From: Gammaproteobacteria bacterium
GTDB taxonomy: Bacteria; Pseudomonadota; Gammaproteobacteria; Pseudomonadales; Halieaceae
Direction of reading: 5' to 3'
NCBI GenBank assembly: GCA_027295405.1
Contig: JAPUKZ010000307.1
Location: 1-42,051, forward strand
Length of the DNA: 42,051 nucleotides
The position numbers were made by a program, and so were the translations under genes. Under the pieces are notes generated by a model. That model ran no database searches and was not told the origin of the DNA. It saw only the letters and a list, made by a program, of their open reading frames with translations. Positions 19,699-30,909 of the stretch are shown here, piece by piece (position 1 is the first letter of the stretch; the number at the start of each line of letters is the position of its first letter).

Positions 19699-20773
19699 AG
19701 ATATCCGCGACCTTGCTGGTGGCGTCCAGTTGCGCCGACTGGGTGGCTGCGTGCGCCAGTGCCGCCAGCCGGGTGGGACTGCCGGCTAACTGGGACAATA
19801 ATTTTGCCAGATTCTCAGGTTTAAGCTCTGACTGCGGCAACAACAGCGCCGCACCCGAGCGTACCAGCCAGTTGGCATTGTGCAGCTGATGATCATCAAT
19901 CGAATGTGGCAGGGGTACCAGCACCGAGGGTCGCCCCATCACCGTGAGTTCAGCGAGTGTCAGCGCACCCGCGCGGCACAGCACCAGATCTGCCCAGGCA
20001 TAGGCCGCGGCCATGTCCTCAATATAGGACACCACCTCCACACCCCCATTGTTAACAACCTGATAGGCGGCTTTGACGGCTTTACCATGGGCCCTGCCAG
20101 TCTGGTGGCGCACGTGCAGGGGATGGGAGGATCCCAACAGGCCCAGGGTCTCCGGCAACACATCATTGATAGCGCGAGCGCCCAGGCTTCCGCCGAGTAC
20201 CAGCAACTTCAGCGGGCGCTCGCCGTCATAGTCATAGCCGGCCCTCGCCCCGCATTCAAGTACTTCGGCGCGCACCGGATTGCCTACCATAATCGCGTCG
20301 ACGCCGGTGTCGAAGGCAGCGGGGTAAGCGCTGAGGACGCGCCGGGCGAAGCGGCTGAGAATACGATTAGTGGTGCCCGCCACTGAATTCTGCTCGTGAA
20401 TCAGTAGCGGTTTGCGCAATATTCGACAGGCCATGCCCACCGGACCCGCCACATAACCTCCCATGCCAAGCACACACAGCGGCTGCATACGCCGCAGCGC
20501 TCCCAGTGCCTGTAGCACCGCCCAGCAGGCCAACACCAGACCCTGTAGCTTGGCGCTCAAACCCTTACCGCGCAATCCCTGAACCCGCAGGAAATGCAGC
20601 TCTATTCCCGCCGCTGGCACCACCCGGGCCTCAAGCCCGGCTTCGGTACCCAGCCAGTGGATTCGATAGCCGCGCTCCTGCAACTCCAGCGCGACCGCCA
20701 GCGCCGGATAGACATGTCCCCCGGTGCCACCGGCGACTACCACAATGTTCTTGACCCGGGGTTCAGCGTCCAC
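19670..20773 (-). CDS. murG: UDP-N-acetylglucosamine--N-acetylmuramyl-(pentapeptide) pyrophosphoryl-undecaprenol GlcNAc transferase
   Basis: [44 protein letters not shown]. Exact start uncertain (overlaps ftsW 3' end). Confidence 0.96.
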   Translation of the reverse strand: MDAEPRVKNIVVVAGGTGGHVYPALAVALELQERGYRIHWLGTEAGLEARVVPAAGIELHFLRVQGLRGKGLSAKLQGLVLACWAVLQALGALRRMQPLCVLGMGGYVAGPVGMACRILRKPLLIHEQNSVAGTTNRILSRFARRVLSAYPAAFDTGVDAIMVGNPVRAEVLECGARAGYDYDGERPLKLLVLGGSLGARAINDVLPETLGLLGSSHPLHVRHQTGRAHGKAVKAAYQVVNNGGVEVVSYIEDMAAAYAWADLVLCRAGALTLAELTVMGRPSVLVPLPHSIDDHQLHNANWLVRSGAALLLPQSELKPENLAKLLSQLAGSPTRLAALAHAATQSAQLDATSKVADICEEVRFERR

Positions 20774-21923
20774 GCTTCCCCCTCCCGGTCCGGCGTTCAC
20801 GGTCCACGCGCAGCACCAGCGCCAACATGCAGCAACAGACGATCAGGCTGCTACCGCCGTAGCTGATCAGCGGCAGGGTCAGCCCCTTGGTTGGCAACAA
20901 GCCAGTACTGACCCCGATATTGATAAACACCTGCGCGGTGAAGACCAGCGCCACACCATGGCAAATATGGGCGCCGAACAAATCACCCGCCTGGCAGCTC
21001 TTGCGCGATATCCACAGAATCCGGTAGATCAGCGCCAGGTAAAGGGCAATGACGGTAACCGCCCCGATCAGCCCCGTCTCCTCCGCCCAGATTGAGAACA
21101 CGAAATCGGTATGGGCTTCCGGTAGGTAAAAGAGCTTTTGCACGCTGTTGCCCAGACCGACTCCAGTCCACTCACCCCGACCAAACGCAATCAACGACTG
21201 GGTCAGCTGGTAGCCACTGTTGAACTGGTCCGCCCAGGGATCGGTGTAAGCGGTGAGACGCTGCATGCGATAAGGCTCACTCACCAGCAGGATCACCAGC
21301 GCCATCACACTGCCCAGTACCACCAATAGGAAGTGACCCAGCTTCACACCAGCGAGGAACAACATGCCAAAGGCCGTGCCCACTGTAACGACAGTGGCCC
21401 CGAAATCCGGTTCCACCATCAACAGCAGGGTAATAGCGAACACGACCATCATGGGTTTGACGAATCCCTGCCACTGGCTGCGCACTTGTTCCTCCCGACG
21501 CTGCAAGTAACCCGAGAGATAAATAATGAGGAACAGCCTGGCGAACTCGGACGCTTGCAGGGTAGCCGGCCCCAGCGCCAACCAGCGACGGCTGCCATTA
21601 ACCTCGCGGCCGATGCCGGGAATCAGCACCAACAGCAAAAGTACCAGCCCTATGAACAACCACACCCACCCGGTATCGAACCAGAATCCCATGGGCACAC
21701 TGTAGGCCACTGTCGCCGCCAACAATGCCAACACCAGATACATCAGGTGCCGACTACTGTGATGCAGAGGATCACCATAGTTTGCCGCGGCGTATTCAAC
21801 TGAGGCTGAGGTGATCGCAACAAATCCCACCAACAGCAGAGCCAGGCCCAAACACAAAATCACGCTGTCCGCCGGCTGCGCCAGGGCTCGCAGCGGTGTG
21901 CCGATTGCGCCGGCAGCAGTCAT
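20763..21923 (-). CDS. ftsW: lipid II polymerase/SEDS protein FtsW
   Basis: Polytopic SEDS protein; GREVNGSRRWLALGPATLQASEFARL, KGLTLPLISYGGSSLIV. Confidence 0.96.
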   Translation of the reverse strand: MTAAGAIGTPLRALAQPADSVILCLGLALLLVGFVAITSASVEYAAANYGDPLHHSSRHLMYLVLALLAATVAYSVPMGFWFDTGWVWLFIGLVLLLLVLIPGIGREVNGSRRWLALGPATLQASEFARLFLIIYLSGYLQRREEQVRSQWQGFVKPMMVVFAITLLLMVEPDFGATVVTVGTAFGMLFLAGVKLGHFLLVVLGSVMALVILLVSEPYRMQRLTAYTDPWADQFNSGYQLTQSLIAFGRGEWTGVGLGNSVQKLFYLPEAHTDFVFSIWAEETGLIGAVTVIALYLALIYRILWISRKSCQAGDLFGAHICHGVALVFTAQVFINIGVSTGLLPTKGLTLPLISYGGSSLIVCCCMLALVLRVDRERRTGRGKRGR

Positions 21924-23305
21924 ACCCGCCCACGCTCAGTCAAGTGAGCCAGCACGCACTGAGCAAAATGCTGGCCGCGTTCTGGAAACCCGGAAAACAT
22001 GTCAAAACTGGCACAGGCCGGGGACAGCAGAACCACATCTCCGGGGCTCGCCAGTTCCGCCGCCACAGAGACCGCCGCCGCCATGGACGTGGCGCGGTAG
22101 ATCGGTACCACGGCTTCGAGGACGGTGGCCAGCCTGCCCGCATCCTCACCCAGCAGGATCACTCCCTTGCAGCGCGCAGCCACCTCGCCTGCCAGCACCG
22201 AAAAATCCGCGCCCTTGCCCTGTCCACCGGCAATCAACAGCAGGTTCTGTTCTCCTCCGAGCCCGCGCAAGGCCGCCAGCGTCGCGCCCGGATTGGTGGC
22301 TTTGGAGTCATTGATGTAGCGCACATCCTCACTCTCCGCCACCAACTGGCAGCGATGGGGCAGACCGGTAAACTCCCGCAACTCATCCAGCATCGGCGCC
22401 ATCGGCAGTTCCAGGGCCATGCCCAGTGCCAGGGCAGCCAGGGCGTTGCTGATATTGTGGCGCCCAACCAGTGCCAGCAACCTCGCTGGCATGAGCAGCT
22501 CACCCTGGTAGGAGAGCCACTCCTCGCCATCCCGTTCCACCAGCCCCAGGCCAGCCTCCATGGGTAGGGACAGTCCATAAGTCCAACACGGGGCCAGGTT
22601 CGCCTGTGCGGGCAGGGTCATAGCATCGTCCCGGTTACACACCAGCTTGTGACAACCGGCAAAAATGCGTTGCTTGGCCTGCAGGTAGTTTTGCATGCTG
22701 CCGTGCCGATCCAGATGGTCGTCACTGACGTTGAGTACCGTGGCCACCTCCAGTTCCAGCACTCCGGCCCGCTCCAGTTGAAAGCTGGACAATTCCAGAA
22801 TGTAACAATCAGCCTTGCTGTCCAGCAGATCCAGAGCCGGGGTACCGAGATTTCCCCCAACCGCTGCAGCCATCCCGGCGCGACGCGCCATCCCGCCCAA
22901 CAATTCCGTGACCGTGGATTTGGCATTTGAGCCGGTGATACCGACCACAGGCGCGGTGGCCTCGGCGCAAAACAGATCGATATCTCCGCAAATCGGCACG
23001 CCCGCAGCAATCGCCTCTACGACCGCTGGCTCCGTCAGCGGAATACCCGGGCTAACCACCAGGCGGCCGGCCGCTCGCAAGCGCTGCGCGGGAATTTCCC
23101 CCAGTATCACCTCGGTGTCGGGGCAGTCCGCGCGCAGCTCACCCAGGCCCGGAGGATTGCCACGGCTATCTACCACTACGAAGGCGACTCCCTGACGCTG
23201 GAAGTAGCGCGCGATAGACAGACCCGTGCTACCCAGGCCCACGATAATCGGGGGTTCACTGCGGGAAATCAGGTCAGTATTCAAGGCCGCTACCATTCCC
23301 TTCAC
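21920..23305 (-). CDS. murD: UDP-N-acetylmuramoylalanine--D-glutamate ligase
   Basis: GLGSTGLSIARYF, VVGITGSNAKSTVTELL, LLSPACASFDMFSGFPERGQHF. Confidence 0.97.
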   Translation of the reverse strand: MKGMVAALNTDLISRSEPPIIVGLGSTGLSIARYFQRQGVAFVVVDSRGNPPGLGELRADCPDTEVILGEIPAQRLRAAGRLVVSPGIPLTEPAVVEAIAAGVPICGDIDLFCAEATAPVVGITGSNAKSTVTELLGGMARRAGMAAAVGGNLGTPALDLLDSKADCYILELSSFQLERAGVLELEVATVLNVSDDHLDRHGSMQNYLQAKQRIFAGCHKLVCNRDDAMTLPAQANLAPCWTYGLSLPMEAGLGLVERDGEEWLSYQGELLMPARLLALVGRHNISNALAALALGMALELPMAPMLDELREFTGLPHRCQLVAESEDVRYINDSKATNPGATLAALRGLGGEQNLLLIAGGQGKGADFSVLAGEVAARCKGVILLGEDAGRLATVLEAVVPIYRATSMAAAVSVAAELASPGDVVLLSPACASFDMFSGFPERGQHFAQCVLAHLTERGRV

Positions 23306-24388
23306 TCAGCGCAGTTTCAGTGTCGCCAGCCCGAACAGGACCAGCATCACCGTAATTATCCAGAACCGCACAATCACCCGCGGCTCCGGCCAGCCCTTCA
23401 GTTCAAAATGGTGGTGTATGGGTGCCATCCGGAAGATGCGCTTACCCGTTAATTGATAGGAGGCCACTTGCAAGATGACAGAAACAGTCTCCAGCACGAA
23501 GATGCCACCCATAATGAAAAACACGATCTCGTGGCGGGTGATCACCGCCACAGTGCCCAGCGCAGCACCCAGAGCCAGCGCGCCGACATCTCCCATAAAC
23601 ACCTGGGCTGGATAGGTATTGAACCAAAGGAAACCAAGGCCGGCACCGGCTATGGAGCCGCAAAACACCACCAATTCACCAGCGCCGGCGACGTAAGGAA
23701 TATGTAGATAGTCCGCAAACTGAATATTGCCGGTCAGGTAGGCAATGATCCCCAACGCCGCGCCCACCATCACCGTGGGCAATATCGCCAGCCCATCCAG
23801 CCCATCCGTCAGGTTGACCGCGTTGCTGGCGCCGACGATGACAAAGTAGGTCAGCACGATGAATAACGGCCCCATCTCCCAGGCAACATTCTTGAAGAAG
23901 GGGACGAAAAGCTGCGTGGTCACCTCGGAATCCACCATGGTATACAGGTAGAAAGCTGCAGCCAGACCCGCCAGCGATTGCCAGAACAGTTTCCAGCGCC
24001 CGGGCAAGCCGCGCGGATCGTTCTCCACCACTTTGCGGTAGTCGTCCACCCAGCCCACTGCCCCAAAGACGCTGGTTACCAACAGTGCCAACCACACGAA
24101 GGGGTTGTAAAGGTCGCTCCACAGCAGCGTGCTGACACCAATCGCCACCAGTATCAGAGCACCGCCCATGGTGGGGGTACCTGATTTGGTGAGGTGAGAC
24201 TCCGGACCATCGTCCCGCACGGCCTGCCCGATCTGGTGGTAGTTGAGCCGACGAATCATGGCGGGACCAACCAGCAGAGCGATGAGCAGCGCGGTAAGCA
24301 CGCCGAGTATGCCGCGAAAGGTCAGGTACTGGAACACCTGAAAACCACTGGCAAAACTACTCAGATATTCGGCTAGCCACAGCAACAT
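23306..24388 (-). CDS. mraY: phospho-N-acetylmuramoyl-pentapeptide-transferase
   Basis: [58 protein letters not shown]. Confidence 0.98.
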   Translation of the reverse strand: MLLWLAEYLSSFASGFQVFQYLTFRGILGVLTALLIALLVGPAMIRRLNYHQIGQAVRDDGPESHLTKSGTPTMGGALILVAIGVSTLLWSDLYNPFVWLALLVTSVFGAVGWVDDYRKVVENDPRGLPGRWKLFWQSLAGLAAAFYLYTMVDSEVTTQLFVPFFKNVAWEMGPLFIVLTYFVIVGASNAVNLTDGLDGLAILPTVMVGAALGIIAYLTGNIQFADYLHIPYVAGAGELVVFCGSIAGAGLGFLWFNTYPAQVFMGDVGALALGAALGTVAVITRHEIVFFIMGGIFVLETVSVILQVASYQLTGKRIFRMAPIHHHFELKGWPEPRVIVRFWIITVMLVLFGLATLKLR

Positions 24389-24389
24389 A

Positions 24390-25754
24390 TCAGTTTACCC
24401 CGCCAGCCTGCGCAAGCAGGGCCGTCACAATGGCTTCCATTCCAGCACTGCGTGAACCCTTCACCAGGACCACGTCACCCCGGGAAAAACGTCCCCGCAA
24501 GCGTTGCGCCAACTCAAGGAGATCCGCGCAGTGCTCGGCACCCACGCCATAGCCCCGGCCCGTCGCCAGGGTCTCGGTCCCGGTCAACCACAATTCTTCG
24601 AGCCCCTGCTGCAACGCATAACGCCCCACTTCCTCATGCAAGCGCTCGCTGTCCGGACCGAGTTCACTCATTGTACCCAGTACCAGAATCCGACGACCAT
24701 CACAGTCGGCCAGCAAATCTATGGCAGCCTTGACCGACCCGGGATTGGCGTTATAACTGTCATCGACCAGTACCATGCCACTTGCAGCCGTGGTCACATG
24801 CAGTCGGCCTGCTTCCGAGCGCACCCGTGCCAAACCGCTGGCGATGTCAGGCAAGCGAGTACCCACTGCCAGTGCAGCTGCGCTGGCCGCAAGCGCGTTG
24901 ATAACGCTGTGTCGCCCCGGCAGCGCCAGCTCTATGGCAACTTCACCCTGCTCAGCCACCAGCTGGAAACGGGTTCCGAAAACTCCCCGGTCCACACAGT
25001 CGCGGGCGCTGACTGCAGCGCTCCCGGCGAGGCCAAATTCAATGCGGTGGGCCGTTTGCGCCAGGCGCCGCCACTGGGGCGCGAACTCGCTATCGGCATT
25101 GATTACCGCGGTACCGCTCTCGGCCAGGCCGGAAAAAATCTCACCCTTGGCCGCAGCCACCCCGGCGAGATCACCGAAACCCTCCAGATGGGCCGGCAGG
25201 GCATTCAGCAGCACCGCAACATCGGGTACCGCCAGCTCACACAGGTAGCTGATATCTCCGGCGCGGGACGCACCCATCTCGATGACGGCAAACTCATGTC
25301 GCTCCTGCAGGCGTAACAAGCTCAGTGGCAGACCGATCTCGTTGTTCAAATTGCCCACCGTTGCCAGCGTCGGAGCCCGTGCTTGCAGTATCGTCGCCAG
25401 CATGTTCTTGACCGTGGTCTTGCCACTGCTGCCGGTGATTCCCACCAGCTTGCCGGCAAAGTGCTGCCGATTGAGTGCCGCCAGCTGCCCCAATGCCTGC
25501 CGGGTGTCTGCCACCCGCAGGGTCGAAATCGGGTATCTGCCTTGCCCGGACACCAGCGCAGCACCCGCACCCTGCTCTGCCGCGGTTGCAACAAAACCAT
25601 GGCCATCAAAACTGGGGCCACGCAACGCGACAAACAAGTCGTCGGGCTGCAGGGTTCGGGTATCGGTGGAAACCGCATCGAAACTGACGTCCACGCCCTG
25701 TAAGCGGCCGGCCAGCGGTATTTCCAGCTCGGTCAGGCAGAAGCTGCGCATCAC
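24390..25754 (-). CDS. murF: UDP-N-acetylmuramoyl-tripeptide--D-alanyl-D-alanine ligase
   Basis: [46 protein letters not shown]. Confidence 0.96.
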   Translation of the reverse strand: MMRSFCLTELEIPLAGRLQGVDVSFDAVSTDTRTLQPDDLFVALRGPSFDGHGFVATAAEQGAGAALVSGQGRYPISTLRVADTRQALGQLAALNRQHFAGKLVGITGSSGKTTVKNMLATILQARAPTLATVGNLNNEIGLPLSLLRLQERHEFAVIEMGASRAGDISYLCELAVPDVAVLLNALPAHLEGFGDLAGVAAAKGEIFSGLAESGTAVINADSEFAPQWRRLAQTAHRIEFGLAGSAAVSARDCVDRGVFGTRFQLVAEQGEVAIELALPGRHSVINALAASAAALAVGTRLPDIASGLARVRSEAGRLHVTTAASGMVLVDDSYNANPGSVKAAIDLLADCDGRRILVLGTMSELGPDSERLHEEVGRYALQQGLEELWLTGTETLATGRGYGVGAEHCADLLELAQRLRGRFSRGDVVLVKGSRSAGMEAIVTALLAQAGGVN

Positions 25755-27241
25755 TGCACCTGCCTCCCCGTCAGTGCCAGACGCACCTGCTGGATATCGC
25801 TGAAGGGCAGGCGCCTGGCACCGAGCTGTTGATAGGTCTCGTGGCCCTTGCCTGCGATCAGTACACAGTCATCCGGCTCGGCAGTCGCCACCGCCAGGGC
25901 GATAGCCGCGGCCCGGTCAACTTCAATCTCGGGCGCGTGGATGCAGCCCGCTTCTATGTCGGAGATGATTTTCTGTGGCGACTCGGTGCGTGGATTGTCG
26001 CTGGTCACTATGACCCGGTCAGCAGCTGCCGTCGCCACCTGCCCCATCAGCGGCCGCTTGCCAGCATCGCGATCGCCGCCACAGCCAAAGACGCAAATCA
26101 GGGAACCGCGGGTGTGCGCTCGCAGCGCATGCAAAGCCTGCTGCAGCGCAGCGGGGGTATGGGCATAGTCGATGACGATCTGCAGACCTAAGTCATTGGG
26201 CACGTATTCCATTCTGCCCGGTGCCCCTTGCAAATCAAGCGTGCAGTCCAGCACGCTCTGCAGCGGCATCCCGGTGTTACAGGCAGCGGCCAGCGCCGCC
26301 AGCAAGTTGGAGAGATTGAATTCCGCCGCCAGTGGGCTGCGCAGCACCCCCTCACCCCAGGGCGTCTCGATATCCGCCGCCAGCCCGCTGTCGTGAAAGC
26401 TGACATTGCTGGCCACAACCGTGCTGGGGGTGCCCTGTACCGAATAGGTCAACAGCTGCACCCCGGGTGCGAGCACGTCCCGCAGGAATGCGCTGTAAGG
26501 ATCGTCGGCATTGACGATGGCGGTTTGCAGCTGGCTGTCGCGAAACAAACGGGACTTGGCCAGGCCATAGCTGACCATATCACCGTGATAATCCAGGTGA
26601 TCTTGGCTGAGATTGGTAAAGATTGCCGTGTCGAAAGACAGCCCGTTGACACGCCCCTGGTCCAAGCTGTGTGACGATACCTCCAGCGCCGCAAGTGCCA
26701 CACCCAGGTCATGCCATTCCGCCAGCACGCGCTGCAAGCTGACCGCATCGGGGGTGGTATTGACCGCGTCGCTGATATCATCTCCCAGGGTGGCACCCAG
26801 GGTTCCTATCACTCCACAGCGGCCAAACTGGCGGCGCAACAACTGTGCCAGCAAACGCGAGGTGGTGGTCTTGCCGTTGGTGCCGGTGATACCGAACAGG
26901 CGCATGCTGGCAGCCGGTTCGCCGTAATACCTGGCGGCAATACGTCCCAATTGCTGCACCAACCCCGCCACCTCGACGACGGGCACAGCCGCGCAGGCAG
27001 ATCGCTGCGCTCGGCTTAGCCCCTTCTCAGCAATAATTACCGCGGCACCTGCTGCTGCGGCCTGGGCACAGTAATCACGACCGTCGTGCTCGGCACCGCT
27101 GACCGCTAAAAAGGCCTCTCCGGCCTTGAGCTGACGGGAATCCAGCTGCAAACCCTGGATACGGACATCGCCATGGGACCCTGAATCCAGTACCCGACTG
27201 AGTGGCACAGTGGTGGGTTTATGTCTGTGCAGCACCATCAC
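25751..27241 (-). CDS. murE: UDP-N-acetylmuramoyl-tripeptide synthetase MurE
   Basis: FGITGTNGKTTTSRLLAQ, VIDYAHTPAALQQAL, DNPRTESP (meso-DAP-type DNPR motif). Confidence 0.97.
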   Translation of the reverse strand: MMVLHRHKPTTVPLSRVLDSGSHGDVRIQGLQLDSRQLKAGEAFLAVSGAEHDGRDYCAQAAAAGAAVIIAEKGLSRAQRSACAAVPVVEVAGLVQQLGRIAARYYGEPAASMRLFGITGTNGKTTTSRLLAQLLRRQFGRCGVIGTLGATLGDDISDAVNTTPDAVSLQRVLAEWHDLGVALAALEVSSHSLDQGRVNGLSFDTAIFTNLSQDHLDYHGDMVSYGLAKSRLFRDSQLQTAIVNADDPYSAFLRDVLAPGVQLLTYSVQGTPSTVVASNVSFHDSGLAADIETPWGEGVLRSPLAAEFNLSNLLAALAAACNTGMPLQSVLDCTLDLQGAPGRMEYVPNDLGLQIVIDYAHTPAALQQALHALRAHTRGSLICVFGCGGDRDAGKRPLMGQVATAAADRVIVTSDNPRTESPQKIISDIEAGCIHAPEIEVDRAAAIALAVATAEPDDCVLIAGKGHETYQQLGARRLPFSDIQQVRLALTGRQVQ

Positions 27242-28941
27242 TATGCCGCTCCCGCATCCGCGCGCCGATCTGGCGCGATATTCAACAGGCGCAGTGCGCC
27301 GGCGGTAATTCTGGAGAAAACCGGCGCCGCCACCTCACCGCCGTGATAGCGATTTCGCTGCGGCTCATTGATCAGCACCACTGTCACCAGACGCGGATTG
27401 CTAACCGGAGCAATGCCGGCAAACAGCGCCAGGTAGCGATCATCCGCGTAGCCGCCGTGGTTAGCTTTGTGCGCGGTTCCGGTTTTGCCGGCAACCCGGA
27501 AGCCCGCCACTCTGGCCCGTCGTGCCGTACCGGTGTCCGCCGTCGCTCCTTCAAGCATCTGCAAAACCTGGCGAGCCAGACGAGGGTCGACCACCTGCTC
27601 GGTGAGAACTTCATCCGCGTCCAGTCGCAACAAACTTGCGGGATGGCGCAAACCGCGATCGGCCAATACTGAGTAAGCCAGTGCCAACTGCAGTGGGGTT
27701 GCGGTCAAACCGTAGCCGTAGGCCAGCGTCACCCGCTCTATGGGCAGCCATTTCGCGCGATATGGCAAGAGGCCAGCAGCCTCACCGGGGAAACCAGTGC
27801 CCGGGCTCTGACCCAGGCCGAACTGTTTGAACATCTGCCACACAGCCTGTTCGTCCAACTGCAAGGTCATTTTCACGATTCCGACCTGGCTGGACTTGGC
27901 CACTACTTTCGACAGATCTATCTCACCGTAGTTCACCGGGTCCAGCAGTACCTTGCGGCCCACCTTGATCCGACCTGGTGAGGTATCAATAAGCGTCTGT
28001 GGCGTAAACAGCCCACTTTCAAGGGCCGCCAGTACCGCCAGTGGTTTCATGGTGGAGCCCGGCTCGAAGTTGTCCACCAGGGCGCGGTTCCGGGTCTGCC
28101 CCGGCTTGAGGTTTTTGCGGTTATTCGGGTTGTAGACTGGATGATTTACCATCGCCAGCACTTCACCCGTGCGGATGTCTATCGTCACCACACTGCCGGA
28201 CTCGGCCCCGGTGAGCGCGATGGCGCGCTGCAGCTCCCGGTGCGCCAGGTACTGCAGCCGCAAATCAATACTGAGACTGAGATCCTTGCCGGAGCGCGCG
28301 GGCTCCAATTCTCCGATGTCGCGCACCACCTCACCGTACAGATCCTTGATGACTTGCTTGCGTCCCGGGCTGCCACGCAACCAGTCATCGTAGGCCAACT
28401 CCAGGCCTTCGATACCCCTGTCGTCCACGTTGGTGAAGCCCACCAGATGTGCTGCGATCTCCCCCGCCGGGTAATAGCGCTGATACTCCTGCTCACCACG
28501 CACCCCGGGAAACTGGAGCTGCAGTACCGCGCGGGCGTCAGCCGGGGCCATATGGCGCTTGAGATACATAAACTGTCGGCCCTGGTAGCGCTCAAGCCGA
28601 CGTTCCAATACTGCCGGTTTCATTTTCAGCGCCCGCGCCAACCGCGCAGTTTGTCCCGAACTCGCCAACACCTGCGGGTTGGCCGTGAGGGAGATGACCG
28701 GTGTACTCACCGCCAGCGTTTCACCACGGCGATCCGAGATCACCCCGCGGTAAGCAGGTATCACCGCCGTACGCACGAAGCGGGCTTCGCCCTGGCCCTG
28801 CAGAAATTCGTAGCCGCGATCAGTATCCAGCACTTGCAGACTCACCACTCGCCATAACAACAACATGAATAATAGGGCGATAATTGTGGCCATGAGCAGA
28901 ACCCGCCATGGCGAAACCGGGATGTATTGTGACTTTTTCAT
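27241..28941 (-). CDS. ftsI: peptidoglycan D,D-transpeptidase FtsI (PBP3)
   Basis: FEPGSTMKPLAVLAAL (SxxK), KSSQVG, GKTGTAHKA (KTG). Confidence 0.97.
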   Translation of the reverse strand: MKKSQYIPVSPWRVLLMATIIALLFMLLLWRVVSLQVLDTDRGYEFLQGQGEARFVRTAVIPAYRGVISDRRGETLAVSTPVISLTANPQVLASSGQTARLARALKMKPAVLERRLERYQGRQFMYLKRHMAPADARAVLQLQFPGVRGEQEYQRYYPAGEIAAHLVGFTNVDDRGIEGLELAYDDWLRGSPGRKQVIKDLYGEVVRDIGELEPARSGKDLSLSIDLRLQYLAHRELQRAIALTGAESGSVVTIDIRTGEVLAMVNHPVYNPNNRKNLKPGQTRNRALVDNFEPGSTMKPLAVLAALESGLFTPQTLIDTSPGRIKVGRKVLLDPVNYGEIDLSKVVAKSSQVGIVKMTLQLDEQAVWQMFKQFGLGQSPGTGFPGEAAGLLPYRAKWLPIERVTLAYGYGLTATPLQLALAYSVLADRGLRHPASLLRLDADEVLTEQVVDPRLARQVLQMLEGATADTGTARRARVAGFRVAGKTGTAHKANHGGYADDRYLALFAGIAPVSNPRLVTVVLINEPQRNRYHGGEVAAPVFSRITAGALRLLNIAPDRRADAGAA

Positions 28942-28959
28942 CGCAGCTTCATCACACCT

Positions 28960-29259
28960 TCATCGCAACAACAGCCGGATATCAGCGGCTGTGGGAATAC
29001 GCATCTGCAAGCGCTGTTCGGCAGCCTGCTCCACGCGGTAGTGGGTGGCCAACGCGCTCTCTTGCAACAGCAGACGACTCCAGTTTTCCTGCATATCCCA
29101 TTGTGCCGACTGCAGCTTTTGCAGGCGCGCATATGACTGCCGGCATTTATGGCTGGTCCCGACTACAGCGACCGCACTCAAGACCACTGCCAGGGTCAAC
29201 AGCGCATTGATGCCCAACCAGTGGAACCTGGCGCGGGCCTGCTGGGGCTGGGATGTCAT
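28960..29259 (-). CDS. ftsL: cell division protein FtsL
   Basis: 99 aa, single TM plus short coiled coil, position between rsmH and ftsI. Confidence 0.88.
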   Translation of the reverse strand: MTSQPQQARARFHWLGINALLTLAVVLSAVAVVGTSHKCRQSYARLQKLQSAQWDMQENWSRLLLQESALATHYRVEQAAEQRLQMRIPTAADIRLLLR

Positions 29260-30203
29260 CGGTGAGTGCTGCCGCTGACCGGCAGTTTCTCCGCAACCCG
29301 CATGATCGCGCTGCGCGCCCGGGTGTTGGCGGCAATCTCTTCGGTACCGGGGCGCACCGCCTTGCCAATGGGGCGCAGCCGCCGATTCAGATCTTGCTCT
29401 CGCACCGGCACACTCGCCGGCAGCTCATCGCCCCTGGCCATGCGCCGAATAAAACGCTTGACCAGGCGATCCTCCAGGGAGTGAAAGCTGATCACCACCA
29501 GGCGACCGCCGGGGCCGAGCAACTCCACCGATTCACCCAACAGCTTTTCCAGATCTTCCAGCTCCTGGTTGATGTAAATACGAATGGCCTGGAACGCGCG
29601 GGTGGCCGGGTGTTTGTGCTGTTCCCATTTGGGGTTTGCTGCGGCAACCACCTGAGCCAACTGCGCGGTGGTTTGCAGGGGCTCCTTCTCGCGCGCGCGC
29701 AGGATGGCGCTGGCAATCCGCCCGGCATACCGCTCCTCGCCGTCTTCCCGCAATACCCGCGCCAGGTCGCCATGCTTGACCGTGGCCAGCCACTGCGCTG
29801 CGGTCATGCCACTGCTGGTATCCATACGCATGTCCAGGGGTCCGTCCTGCAAAAATGAAAATCCCCGCGCACCTTCATCGAGTTGCGGACTGGACACACC
29901 CAAATCCAATAAAATGCCATCAACTGCCTCGATCCCCCTTCGCCGCAGTTGATGGGGAAGCTGAGCGAAAGACCCGTGTTCAAAATCGAACCTGGTTTCA
30001 TTCTCCTGAATCAACCTGGCCACCTCTATTGCCTGTAGATCTTTGTCCACTGCCAACAGGTGCCCTCCCGCTCCCAAAACCGAAAGAATTTCGCGACTGT
30101 GGCCACCACGGCCAAAGGTGCCGTCTACGTAGTAGCCATCCCGCTCTGTTACCAGGGCGGCGACTGCCTCCGGTAACAATACTGTTTGATGCATCACCGC
30201 CAC
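29256..30203 (-). CDS. rsmH: 16S rRNA (cytosine(1402)-N(4))-methyltransferase RsmH
   Basis: HQTVLLPEAVAAL, DGTFGRGGHSREIL, LLDLGVSSPQLDEGARGFSF. Confidence 0.97.
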   Translation of the reverse strand: MAVMHQTVLLPEAVAALVTERDGYYVDGTFGRGGHSREILSVLGAGGHLLAVDKDLQAIEVARLIQENETRFDFEHGSFAQLPHQLRRRGIEAVDGILLDLGVSSPQLDEGARGFSFLQDGPLDMRMDTSSGMTAAQWLATVKHGDLARVLREDGEERYAGRIASAILRAREKEPLQTTAQLAQVVAAANPKWEQHKHPATRAFQAIRIYINQELEDLEKLLGESVELLGPGGRLVVISFHSLEDRLVKRFIRRMARGDELPASVPVREQDLNRRLRPIGKAVRPGTEEIAANTRARSAIMRVAEKLPVSGSTHR

Positions 30204-30659
30204 CTACAGGGTCAGTGACATCAATTCTTCAGGTAGTTCTACGTCGGGGCCAGCTTCCTCCAGGGCCCGATCGCGCTCGGCCAGCCACAATTCCTCTGCC
30301 CAAAGCTCCAGCTTCCTGCCCTGACCAACCAACACCAGTTTCTTTTCCAATTGGGCATACTCGCGCAGGGGAGCCGGCAACAGCAATCGACCACTGCCAT
30401 CCAGTTCCAGGTCGGTGGCATAGCCAATCACCAGACGCTGGAAACGTTTCACCGCGGGTTTCAACGCTGGCAACGCCTGAATCTCTCGCTCAATTTTTTC
30501 CCATTCGGGCAAAGGGTAGATAAACAGGCAACGGGATTGGGTATCGATAGTTGCCACCAACTGGCCGTTACATTCGTACAGCAATGGCTCGCGCTGGCGC
30601 GCCGGCATCGCCAGTCGCCCTTTCGCATCCATATTGATGTGCTGTACACCGCGAAACAC
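30204..30659 (-). CDS. mraZ: transcriptional regulator MraZ
   Basis: FRGVQHINMDAKGRLAMPARQRE and second SpoVT/AbrB-like repeat LELDGSGRLLLPAPLREYA; GTG start. Confidence 0.95.
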   Translation of the reverse strand: MFRGVQHINMDAKGRLAMPARQREPLLYECNGQLVATIDTQSRCLFIYPLPEWEKIEREIQALPALKPAVKRFQRLVIGYATDLELDGSGRLLLPAPLREYAQLEKKLVLVGQGRKLELWAEELWLAERDRALEEAGPDVELPEELMSLTL

Positions 30660-30690
30660 AGTTTGAAATCCCCACTGATTGACTTTCTTG

Positions 30691-30725
30691 CGCCACTAAA
30701 AGCCAAAAATTCCCACTTATTTCCA
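30691..30725 (-). promoter_or_regulatory. MraZ operator: four TGG-box repeats with exact 10-bp period
   Basis: Minus strand TGGAA-ATAAG-TGGGA-ATTTT-TGGCT-TTTAG-TGGCG. Confidence 0.75.
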
Positions 30726-30734
30726 CTTTTCGAC

Positions 30735-30764
30735 ACTATAGGTACGTGGAGGAGAAACTGTCAA
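30735..30764 (-). promoter_or_regulatory. putative Pmra promoter of the dcw cluster
   Basis: Minus strand TTGACA (30759-30764), 18-bp spacer, TATAGT (30735-30740), just upstream of the MraZ boxes. Confidence 0.65.
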
Positions 30765-30886
30765 GCTAGAAACAGGGGAAAAACTTCGTAATTTCAGTGA
30801 ATTAGCGTGCTTTTACGTGACTAACCCTAAGATCTTCCGGATTGAAAAAGGGTAAAAACAATCTTAAAACAGCTCCATATACACTT

Positions 30887-30909
30887 TAGTTAAGGTTTTA
30901 CCTTAACTA
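30887..30909. repeat. 23-bp palindrome TAGTTAAGGT-TTT-ACCTTAACTA
   Basis: 10-bp perfect arms, 3-nt loop, in an AT-rich intergenic island between rnpB and mraZ. Confidence 0.6.
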
